The notes below the pieces were generated by a model. It made no database searches, had not been told where the DNA came from, and worked only from the letters and a program-made list of their open reading frames with translations. A DNA stretch of 14,815 nt from Phoronis pallida (lineage: Eukaryota > Phoronida > Phoronidae), in contig JAOXYC010046676.1 of NCBI GenBank assembly GCA_028565715.1, positions 1 to 14,815 on the forward strand. The letters are read 5' to 3'. Every line of letters starts with the position of its first letter. Position 1 is the stretch's first letter. A program made the translations under genes and the position numbers. Positions 1 through 8,400 of the stretch are shown here, piece after piece.

Positions 1-40
<40 letters not shown>

Positions 41-142
41 GTCATCATCGTCATCGTCATTATCGTCATCGTAATTATCACCATCAATTCATCACCATCA
101 CCATCATCACCATCACAATCATCGTTATCATCATTATTATTT
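1..142. repeat. (CAT)n trinucleotide microsatellite, decaying rightwards
   Basis: The window opens with thirteen perfect CAT units. These are followed by CAT mixed with CGT, TAT, CAC and AAT variants, and the pattern fades by about position 142. It lies in the intron upstream of the first visible R-spondin exon and stops about 40 bases before that exon's acceptor AG (182-183). The array probably continues beyond the left edge. No coding role is likely because the next exon begins after a clear acceptor. Confidence 0.95.
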
Positions 143-183
143 ATAATGACACTATTATTTTAACAAGTTTTCTATTATTGCAG

Positions 184-369
184 CGTTAACCGGACCTCTG
201 TGTCCCCGGGGTTGTACAGCCTGCTCCCCAGTCAACGGTTGCATTACTTGCCGGAGGGATCTCTTCCTTCTCCTACATCGTAGCGGTATGCGGCAGACGG
301 GCGTATGTACGCATGCGTGCCCTGTCGGCTACTACGGCGTACGCAAGGAAGACTTCAGCAAATGTTACA
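184..369 (+). CDS. RSPO: R-spondin exon: furin-like cysteine-rich repeat 1
   Basis: The acceptor is TTATTGCAG ending at 183 and the donor is GTAAGT at 370. The exon is 186 bases, phase 1 at both ends. The translation has the Fu1 cysteine pattern (CPRGC, then TAC, GCITC, GVC and HACP) and the LFLLL hydrophobic stretch seen in R-spondins. The MRQTGVC segment matches the human RSPO1 IRQVGVC segment, which includes a residue contacting ZNRF3/RNF43. The equivalent of RSPO1 Arg66 is also present, four residues upstream of that Arg-Gln. No start codon fits here; the exon enters in mid-protein. Confidence 0.93.
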
Positions 370-2108
370 GTAAGTGAGTTCGCTGGGTGAGAGATGGACA
401 GGGTTGAAAAACGTATAACATGCAATTGAACTTGGGACTCACATAAAATGCATGATGCAAAATTTCCTTTTGCATTATTTATAGTGGTAAATGTGTGGTG
501 TTTTATTCGATTGTGATTTGAACATTTGCTCAGAACAAGAATATTTCTTAAGATAATATGAACTGTCTCTAGTGTGTATTTAGAAAAGTCGAAAACTGCA
601 TCTTTAATTGGAGTCGGGATTTCCGATTTGCAAGAAATGCCATTGTCTACCGGGCACCTCCCAAATCTTCATATTTCTCCTGATGCGAAACAAAGGTCTC
701 GCCTTTATGATAATTTTTTTAAAAATTAAAAAATTCTTCATTTCAGGATGTAGAATGGAAAATTGCCAGGCATGTTTTACAAAGAATTATTGCACGCATT
801 GTTTACCGCCATATTTGTCATACGCCGGGGGTTGTATAGAGAAATGCCCTGAAGGTTTCCTGTATGCCAACTATTCACGGGAATGTGTTGAAGACGGTAG
901 GTGATTTAGCAACATTACTGTTAAAATATCCAAAGACAGAATATGAGTTAAATTGGAAAAGTAAAAAAGTCACAGCCCGTTTATAGTATAAATGCAAACA
1001 CAAGAGAATTCTAAACGAGACAATGTGTTTATTTTTTCACCGAAAATATCAAGCAATCAATAACAGATGGCGACCTTAACAAAAATTGTTGCCCATTAAG
1101 TGATGGTTTAATTCGAAAAATTGCCAATGTCTCTTCAATCAATATTCGAGTGTGATCAGAGACCGTAAAAATAAGGTCTTTGGTGTGATTACGTGAAGAT
1201 AGAATATACAGTTGTAAAACATTTAATAAACAGGTAGACTACAGCATAAGCAAACCTTTTTCAAAAAAATATCTCAAAATTCAAGTTTCTCTCGATTTCT
1301 ACCAGTGATTGAATTTATTTTGCAAATTCACCCTTTATAGTTTTGTGTTGTTGTTTACAGTTGACTGTCTAGTTTCGTCATGGAGTGACTGGAGTCATTG
1401 TGTCCGCAATGGAAAGACGTGCGGGTATAAATATGGTCAAGCTAGTCGGACACGAGCCGTGTTACAGCTACCTTCCGTCAATGGGAAACGGTGTCCGGCC
1501 ACAACGGAGAGTAAAAAGTGTGAAATGATTATGCAAACATGTGTAGGTACGTAAACAAACTGAAGAGACGCGGGTGTGTACTTTTTTAGGAACAATTATG
1601 TCATTATAAATTGTCTTTATTGATCTGCGCGGTGAGCAAAGTGGTGACTTGTTTCGCCGATATACGTCGATGTAGAACCAGCAGATACCGTCCTCAAAAG
1701 GTTGCACGCAAAAGTATACCGGCTAAACATCTCGCAATCATTCCAATGACAATAAATCGATAGTCATCATATGAAATATGAAGTCTCTTAACATTTTGTT
1801 TACTGTTTATACAAGTTTCATGGATAAAGCTCTTGTTTTTTTCAGATTTATCTGATAGTGGCAGCGATAAAAGGCCAGATAAAAAATCTGGAAAAAAGTC
1901 AAAAAATCGACGGCAGCGCAACAGACATCGCAAGAGAAAACGAAGGCGAAAGACGTGCAAAAACATTAAAAAACGGCGGGTCCGTAATAAATGTAAAAGG
2001 AGGCGGGCTAAAGACAAAAGGCGAACAAAACATAAAAGGACGGTAGACACCGAATTCGTGTCAGTCAAACCGACGTTTAGTTCAATACTGTTACGGACAA
2101 AAACGTGA
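184..2108 (+). CDS. RSPO: R-spondin (secreted Wnt agonist), 3' four exons, 5' end off window
   Basis: R-spondins are secreted proteins that strengthen Wnt signalling by bridging LGR4/5/6-type receptors to the ubiquitin ligases ZNRF3/RNF43. The coding parts are 184-369, 747-896, 1361-1546 and 1846-2108. Every internal border is phase 1, and the joined frame gives 260 residues before TGA. Domain order is furin-like repeat 1 (residues ~5-60), furin-like repeat 2 (~62-110), thrombospondin type 1 (~116-174) and a Lys/Arg-rich tail (~175-260). This is the full family architecture apart from the signal peptide, which must lie on an exon to the left. Vertebrate proteins are about 230-270 residues, so the size fits. 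Residues that contact the ligase in human RSPO1 (Arg66, Gln71) have counterparts in the R-S-G-M-R-Q stretch of the first exon. The LGR-contacting Phe pair appears as Phe and Tyr in the second. The gene converges on KDM4, with stop codons about 3.2 kb apart. I cannot assign a vertebrate paralogue number; an invertebrate single-copy orthologue is likely. Confidence 0.93.
370..746 (+). other. R-spondin intron, phase 1
   Basis: The intron is 377 bases with donor GTAAGTGAG and acceptor TTCATTTCAG. The open frame starting at 608 runs through the end of this intron into the next exon, so its N-terminal part is intronic. I see no other feature. Confidence 0.85.
747..896 (+). CDS. RSPO: R-spondin exon: furin-like cysteine-rich repeat 2
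   Basis: The exon is 150 bases, with acceptor ATTTCAG at 746 and donor GTAGGT at 897, phase 1 at both ends. The split codon plus this exon gives a K-C-Y-R-C-R-M-E-N-C junction, aligning with the KCIKCKIEHC junction of vertebrate RSPO. The ACFTKNYCTHC motif corresponds to the LGR-binding loop of Fu2. The first aromatic (Phe106 in RSPO1) is kept, and the second (Phe110) is Tyr, a conservative change. The CIEKCPEGF motif closes the repeat. Confidence 0.93.
897..1360 (+). other. R-spondin intron, phase 1
   Basis: The intron is 464 bases, AT-rich, with donor GTAGGT and acceptor TTGTTTACAG. The open frame beginning at 1309 includes about 50 bases of this intron before the true exon. I see no repeat or RNA gene in it. 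Confidence 0.85.
1361..1546 (+). CDS. RSPO: R-spondin exon: thrombospondin type 1 domain
   Basis: The exon is 186 bases, flanked by TTGTTTACAG and GTACGT, phase 1 at both ends. The translation contains SSWSDWSHC, whose W-x-x-W pair is a typical C-mannosylation site in TSP1 repeats. It also has TCGYKYGQASRTR, matching the CGFRRGSEERTR stretch of vertebrate RSPO, and the closing Cys residues in KRCP, KKCE and QTC. In R-spondins this domain contributes to heparan sulfate proteoglycan binding. The family and fold call is secure from the conserved Trp, Cys and Arg ladder. Confidence 0.93.
1547..1845 (+). other. R-spondin intron, phase 1
   Basis: The intron is 299 bases, with donor GTACGT and a T-rich acceptor tract ending in TTTTTTCAG at 1845. 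No other feature was seen. Confidence 0.85.
1846..2108 (+). CDS. RSPO: R-spondin terminal coding exon: basic C-terminal tail
   Basis: The exon enters in phase 1 (completing a GAT codon) and runs 87 codons to TGA at 2106-2108. The first dozen residues are Ser/Asp-rich. The tail then becomes extremely basic, with runs such as RKRKRRRK and KCKRRRAKDKRR, and the last ~20 residues are neutral. R-spondins characteristically end in such a tail, which binds heparan sulfate and tunes secretion and range. Two Cys residues sit inside the basic stretch, which is uncommon. Conservation at residue level is low here, so the assignment rests on position, phase and composition. Confidence 0.88.
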
Positions 2109-3464
2109 CGCGATATTGTAGATTTTTTGAAAAAAAAATCGTCAACTCAGTTTTGTGAAGGCTGATCAAAACGGAAACAAATCGGGTATCCCTTGTTATT
2201 TACGTAAGACAATGTGAATCACATATTAACTACGTAAGGCAAACTTTGCTGGACAACACATGAAGGCCCGACAACAGCTGTCACTAGCAAAATGGACAAT
2301 GCAAGCAGGATTTCTAGCAGTTTGTGCGGGGGCATTGAAAATTAATGGACGAATTTGCTTCGTGTTTGAATCATTTCCCAAAGTGGACAGTTGCCGTAAA
2401 ATGAATTAGAAATTTTACAGAAAATGCCGGCGATAGAAAGGGAAGAAGCACCAATTCAACAATTTTCGGACAAAAATTGGTTAAATGATTATTCAGAGGA
2501 TTTTTAAAGCAACATGTTTAAATCTTATTCCCTGCTATCGGCAACAGTGCGTCATCAGGACATTGGAATATTTAATTAATTCCACAATTTTTATATAATA
2601 TTGCTATTGTATTTATAATGTATATATTTATAATTATGTACCATATGTAAATGACTATCAACTATTTATTGCATATATGCTGCTCAAATAATGTTATTAT
2701 TAATTAATTAGCAATTTACGACGCAAGGACCTATTTAGAGTCCCAGATTATTAATGTTGCTTTGGGGTACAATATCATACCCGCATTTGTTGTGTATTAT
2801 ATGTGCAGATTTGGGATTACTCAACAGTCTTGAGAAATGAAATGTATTTGATATATATTGCAAGCATGTATTAAATTATATTTTCTCGTCCTCACTATAT
2901 TTTTTCAAAAGGGAAGAAACTTAAGTTTGAAAAACCAATCCCAAGGATTTTTTGTACAAGACGGCAAATTTCTCGCCTACGAATAATAGTTGGTCCTTAT
3001 CCGGCGTCAAAACGCAAGTCAACTAGAAATTGTGTGTACGAGTCCTTTGTTGAACATAACTCGCTTGCATCTTAATAGAAAAATTCAAAAAATCTATGAA
3101 GGGGCGATTTGAAATCTTTGTGTCCCGTAAAAACTCAAGTCTTAAGACCAAGTTTAAACTTTTTTGGATACAAAGCTCTCAAGTCACTGCTTACAGATTT
3201 TTTTTTTATTAAAATGCAAGTAATTTATATATTTAACGAAGGACTCAATACAAAATCTCTAGTTGTTTTATTTGATTATTTCCTCTCCATTAGTTTATTT
3301 CTTCAAATTTGCATGGCTCGTTCATGACCACGACTGCCGCCTGTGTTTTGAGTATTTATTTAACTGTCTATTTAATTCATGATAACGCATTCATTCAACC
3401 ACGGGGAAGACTGGACAACATTGGAACGACCAGATGAAGGGATGTGTCACATGGGCGTTTGAGA
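2109..3464 (+). other. R-spondin 3' UTR and AT-rich intergenic DNA
   Basis: Sequence after the R-spondin stop is AT-rich with no supported coding frame. I found no AATAAA on the plus strand between 2109 and 3000. The best variant is ATTAAA at 2870-2875, followed by a T-rich stretch, which would give a 3' UTR of roughly 780 bases. The transcript end is therefore uncertain. The open frame at 3109-3327 has no recognisable similarity and is AT-driven. Confidence 0.6.
2870..2875 (+). terminator. Candidate polyadenylation signal (ATTAAA) for R-spondin
   Basis: ATTAAA is the commonest variant of the AATAAA hexamer. It lies about 760 bases after the stop and is followed by T-rich sequence at about 2881-2906. 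It is chosen only because no canonical hexamer is nearer, and it remains a weak guess without transcript data. Confidence 0.25.
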
Positions 3465-3750
3465 TCACAGTAGCGTATGTGTACAGATTGCAAAACCGGA
3501 TGCTGCCCCTATAACAACCAATTTCTGTACGAGTTGTATGTAAATTGATTGGGAGTACAGTTTTGGGTTCTTATTTCGTACAGTTTCCATTTGCTAACAC
3601 GCGAGTCGTACCTAAAGTATGCGAGCTCGTGCGCTAGCAAATGGTAACCCAAAACTGTACTCCCAATCAATTTACACACAACTCGTACAGAAATTGGTTG
3701 TTATAGGGGCAACATCCGGTTTTGCAATCTGTACACATACGCTATTGTGA
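3465..3750. repeat. Intergenic 286-bp foldback (near-perfect palindrome)
   Basis: The arms 3465-3569 and 3646-3750 are each 105 bases and are reverse complements with only three mismatches, all transitions (about 97% identity). The 76-base centre (3570-3645) contains a second, more diverged palindrome (3587-3644) starting CCATTTGCTA and ending TAGCAAATGG. A 17-base asymmetric segment lies at 3570-3586. No open frame or transposase is present. It resembles a non-autonomous foldback transposon or MITE-type element. Target-site duplications were not clear by eye. Confidence 0.85.
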
Positions 3751-4907
3751 AGAAGGTCTGGTTAAATGTTAATTTTAATCCATTTTGAATCGCATGAGTT
3801 GCAAAGCATGTTGTGTTTATAAAACATAACTGAACCTATTGTTGTAATAAAATGCATACTGGATAAAAAAATGTTTAATGTTGCCAGAGAGAACCTATGT
3901 TCCAAAGATGCGTGCAATTTGTGTGTAAAAAATAGCCTCCCATGTACCCACACAAGTCCCCATTTGTGAACTATTGCCAGGACACATGTACCAACCCAAT
4001 GAATGAACAAGCCAATAATGTTTATAAATAGCTGTCTTATTTTGAAATCAAACAAGGAAACAAAAGCTCATATTAAATAACACTTCGCAGAAATATACAG
4101 ACAACAAAAAAGTACATTACATCAGTTGTGAACACAATTCAGTCATGTCTCAATGGTTTCATAAGCATAGTTGGCAGAATATGTATGATGAAAATGTACA
4201 GTTCGTTGAACTAAAACATGTTTTTATAGTCTATATATAAATTAATACTCACATCTTTTTAAATCGGAGAAGGTCACGGCCAAATTTTTTAAAAATTTTT
4301 CTAGAAAAAACTCCTCTTACAATTTCTTTGACTGCTTTCAAAGTTCTCAAGTTCACTACTTGTCTCTCTCATTGAAAATGTTTAAAATTTAAATGGAAAT
4401 AAACATTTTGACAGTAACAATAAAGTAGAAACAGGCTCCTATTAGACTCTTACATCTTTTAAGACAGTGACAGGCGAATGAAAATTGTGATCAAGAATAT
4501 ATTTAAATTAAAGTACATCAAAATAAAGTCATTTCAAAATTCGATATTCAGCCAAGTATGCTGCCAAACACGTTTTATTTATTTTTAAATTCTCATTGAG
4601 ATAAAGGTAAGTGATTTTCGGTGCTTGGCAAAAATAATACTTAATCTTGTACTACTTGTACTATGAAAACTATTCAATAAGTATCACTTCAATATATTCA
4701 CATGATAATAAATATACAATTCTATAAATAAATGAAACACATTGTAGCAGGTATTTTAAATTATGTACAAAGTCAACAGTTTTTTTACTCAAAATTCAAA
4801 TGTATGAAAAAAACACTTAAACTTATTTATTAAAATCTAAAAGTGGAGTATGTGCAAAGACTCTTTCTAGCTTTTGAAACGATCAAAATATTGTTTTTGA
4901 AAAATTG
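3751..4907. other. AT-rich intergenic DNA downstream of both genes
   Basis: I see no supported gene here. The minus-strand open frame at 3762-4055 lacks any recognisable domain and lies beyond both genes. Part of this stretch may be KDM4 3' UTR if the more distal poly(A) sites are used. Confidence 0.6.
4826..4831 (-). terminator. Candidate polyadenylation signal (AATAAA) for KDM4
   Basis: On the minus strand this reads AATAAA, followed within about 20 bases by a GTGTTTTTTTC stretch that could serve as the GU/U-rich downstream element. Another AATAAA on the same strand lies at 4908-4913, the first after the stop codon, about 400 bases from it. Choosing between them needs transcript ends. Confidence 0.35.
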
Positions 4908-5316
4908 TTTATTTAAAAAAATGGCTGTGTATATAGGGACCATAACTTCTAGATTCACCTCAAAGAGTATTCCTACTTAAAACAAAATGGCACAACAGAG
5001 CTAAGGTCCATCCACAAATCTGGAGACATTACTCAAGTTTCCTATTGTAAAAAAACACTTGAGCCTAAGGCTCAAAACAATGGACCAAAATATGGCTTAA
5101 TCCATTTATGTATATACATTCAATACATACAAAACAACTATTCATAATTAATACAAGTATTAAACAATGTCTTAGGCACATAAACCTCGTACCAACCATC
5201 TGTCATCACAGCCCATTTCCATTCATTCATGTCTAACTTATACTGTGTAAATTATACAGCAGTTTCCTAATGAAAATAAATACTATTTTTTCACATACAT
5301 ATTTATGTACAATAAA
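4908..5316 (-). other. KDM4: KDM4 3' untranslated region (minimum extent)
   Basis: This is the minus-strand sequence from just after the KDM4 stop to the first AATAAA. It has no coding frame of note. The true end is unknown. Confidence 0.5.
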
Positions 5317-5424
5317 TTAACTTTTATAGTCGTCCACATAGCGACTGTTCTCCTTTCTTTTCCTGTGTTCATTTACGATTTCCGTTCGGTAAAATGTGTC
5401 GTGTTTCCTCTCAGTAGCGTACGA
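5317..5424 (-). CDS. KDM4: KDM4 terminal exon: C-terminal tail after the Tudor domains
   Basis: The acceptor on the minus strand is TTTTCTTGCAG, exon start 5424, phase 0. It encodes 35 residues then TAA at 5319-5317. The sequence continues from the DEELPKR block of the previous exon with HDTFYRTEIV, matching EDTFYGADII after the Tudor domain of KDM4A. A basic HRKRKEN segment and a final DDYKS follow. Vertebrate KDM4A continues somewhat further, so this tail is slightly short. Confidence 0.9.
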   Translation of the reverse strand, partial: SYATERKHDTFYRTEIVNEHRKRKENSRYVDDYKS

Positions 5425-8400
5425 CTGCAAGAAAATAAAAATATTGCTCTTTTATAAACTGCATTTAACAAACCGATGATGCAAACACTAAAACCTAGAG
5501 CAATGCCAGGCATTGAATATGAACCAAAAGGAATATATCGGATGAAAACATGAAACATTAATAAAGTAGATGGTAATATATCAAATCAAAACATGGAATA
5601 CAAGTTTAGTGGTAGTTTTTAGGATCAAAACATGCAATAAGCAAGCAATCCTGTCCATGGTACATTGTTTTGACCCAAGGGGTGGCTTGGATGGCCTAGC
5701 GGTCTAGAGCGCCAGCACAATCGCAACTCCACTTACAACTGGATGTTGCAGGTTCAAATTCGGGTAGACCTGTGAGCATTTATCAAAGGTCTGTCTCACC
5801 CCTATGCTCGGTTTTAAAAACAAGTCAATAATGTTCAGAAGTGAACGTCGACTTAAAATAGGAAGAAGAACTGAAACAGTCAACAGGGAGGCAATAGTTG
5901 ACGGATTGACTTGAAAATCAACAATTACGGGCCTGTCCACACCAGGAATGTCCATTCTGAGTTTTATCAAAATCTGTCAAACTATTTTGAAAATATTAAA
6001 TTTGAAAAGACAAAAAATCCGAACTGGACTGGGAATCGAACCCAGGTCTCCTGAAAAGACGGAAAAAATCCGAACTGGACTGAGAATCAAATTATTTTGA
6101 AAATAATTGCGGGACAAGCTAGTTTCAAGTTTTCGATCTAATTTTGAGGAACTAAGGTGCTGTATAAGAACAAATGTGCAAAGTTTCGTTTAAATCAAAA
6201 ATAAAAAAAAACAAGCAATCCCCACAATTGGAAATTACATTAACAACCCTTACCAACTTTGCCTTAATTCTCTTTGGCAGTTCTTCATCCTGTCGGTAGA
6301 AATCTTCACGCTTTGCTTTGATTTTTGAACCATCTTCAAATAGAATCTGAAACAACACAACATAATTGGTAAATGATAGTCACAAAGTTTAAACTCATAC
6401 ATTGCTACTTACGAATGTGAAATTATCAGCTATTGAATGAGGCCAATTGCTTTGGAATTGTTGTTACAAATTGCATCCTTACATTCATCTGAACTAATAA
6501 CTACCTTTCGCTTCTTCCGGAAATCGTCGTTTTTCAATAATTGATAATTCTACATTCGTAAGTAGCAATGTATGCGTTTTTAAGTTAAAAGTTAAAGTTA
6601 AAAAGAAGTTAAAACTTCTCTGGCCAACCTTATCAACAACTCTTGAAAATGTTGATGAAAGAAAATTAATCCTCGTGATAAGAATCTGCTACACCTAGGA
6701 AAATGTTTCAAATAAGAATAAAAATTGAAGATGCATAAGCCTTGTGCGTGATAATAAAAGTCATAAAATTAAATTGCAGTGAAACTTACATGTATTTAGA
6801 ACTGCATGCACCATACTTAGAAAATCCCATAATTTCTGGCTCCACAAATTAATTTGAATGCGTTCCTGAATGCTTTTTAGAGCCTAAAATAACTAGTGTT
6901 GGGGCCACACAAGTTAAATTTTAATCTGTTTAAAGTCATTTTTCCATTTTTAAATTTTTAAAAAATGTTTACTGCATGTCTCAAGTTTTTATAATTAGAG
7001 ATCAATAAGAACAACGATTTTCCATTACCGGCATAAGTATGTACATTCCTACCGCCTAAAAGGGTACCTATTTGTTGAATAAATTAGAGATAATTTATTC
7101 CACAAATAGCAATGTGAAAGTGCCCCTGCAGTCAAAGAGATAATTAATCAATTTTTCCCTCTTCAAATTTAAATTTATCATGTATAATAATACCTCAAAT
7201 AATGTAACTTACCTCAAACATCAGATGAGAGTTGGTTGCCTTGAATTTCCCAGGGTACAGTTCTCCATCCGTCCAGCGTATCTTGACAGCAGCACCGGGC
7301 TTCGGAGGACCATAGCGCTTACAGTTGCGATTCTAAAACAGCAGGATGGCAAGATTTAATTATTGATAAAAGCGGTTGTTCGACACCTCCTGCTTCTAAA
7401 GTTCATAAAACAACTTCTTACGGAGTTAGGCCTCAACATTTGATCATTCATTTCTTTGCCATGGAAGCATTTGGAAAACATGTTGAAGAAAGTCAGAGGC
7501 TCTAGCCTCCTTTTATTATTTCCATCTGTATAAAGCTTTCGAACAAAATTCAGTTTAAGGCTATTTTAAATCATTTTAGTCTACAAATATTAATTAACAA
7601 AAACAAAAACTTAACAACATGGGGTTCATATTCGTAGCATATCTCAAATCATGATTTTTTTTAAGTCTTTATTCACAAAACACACAAATTTCATATGTAT
7701 AATTGCCCAGAAATCACTTGAATCAAGTATAATATCTGGGCATGAATTTTCATAAGGTAAGACTCACAGCAATGTCTTCCGGAAACAGATTATCACTGAA
7801 CGAGCCGTCATCAAAGTCCACCTCATAAAACACCTGTTCTTCAGTACCCACCACCTTGCCTTGAAAGTAACGTCTGTTTCTATTGTGTTTTGCTATCACC
7901 TTGCTACCGGCCCTCACAGGCTTCAGTTGGCGATTTTCAACCTGAAAATCCATTAATGGCTGCTTAAGAGGGGAAATGAGGAAAAGGTACACTTAAGATC
8001 AAGCCTCAAACATTCACAGTGACAAGTTTGTAAGTTAAAATCATTCATCGCCTATTGAAATGTGGCATGTCATCTGATTCACACTATATTATCATTTATA
8101 CCATAAGCTCATGTCAAATTCTTAAAGAAATAATATCATAAGTAGAGTCCTCAGAAAATGGCACATTGAATGTTAATAATCTTTTGTGACATGCACAAAG
8201 TCCACGTCTGGAACTTTTTCACAAAAAAACAAAAAACCTCATGCTCTTTCTGAAGACCACAAAAGCACAGGAATAGATCTGTCTTTTGTAGTTTTGCAAG
8301 TTTTTTAAAAGTATTAAAATACGATAAAACATCAAACTAAAATTGCATCAAAGTTTAAATGAGCACAGACCTTATCTTTGTTCATGGTATGCCTTGTACA

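Larger units (their letters stand above)
5425..6253 (-). other. KDM4 intron (last) with SINE-like insertions
   Basis: The intron is 829 bases, phase 0, donor GTAAGG and acceptor CTTGCAG on the minus strand. It is longer than most introns here and carries tRNA-related sequence in both orientations, annotated separately. Confidence 0.85.
6347..7212 (-). other. KDM4 intron with two inverted-repeat elements
   Basis: The intron is 866 bases with donor GTAAGT and acceptor GTTTCAG on the minus strand. It contains the 6396-6574 inverted repeat and the 7068-7109 short palindrome; the rest is AT-rich with no coding signal. Confidence 0.85.

Noticed and set aside
1-142. CRISPR array or other spaced repeat
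   Set aside because: The repeat is a simple trinucleotide microsatellite with no spacers, in an animal gene.
1694-2068. Minus-strand open frame of 124 codons, rich in Leu, Arg and Phe
   Set aside because: It is the antisense of the basic R-spondin tail; Lys/Arg codons read backwards give Leu/Phe-rich frames.
3762-4055. Minus-strand open frame of 97 codons
   Set aside because: It lies downstream of both genes, has no recognisable domain, and its hydrophobic composition is typical of translated AT-rich DNA.
5685-5775. Functional tRNA gene
   Set aside because: A and B boxes are present, but the T stem does not pair and no consistent acceptor stem is visible, so a SINE head or tRNA pseudogene fits better.
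5704-5970. Minus-strand open frame of 88 codons
   Set aside because: It overlaps the tRNA-derived SINE-like sequence and has no coding signature.
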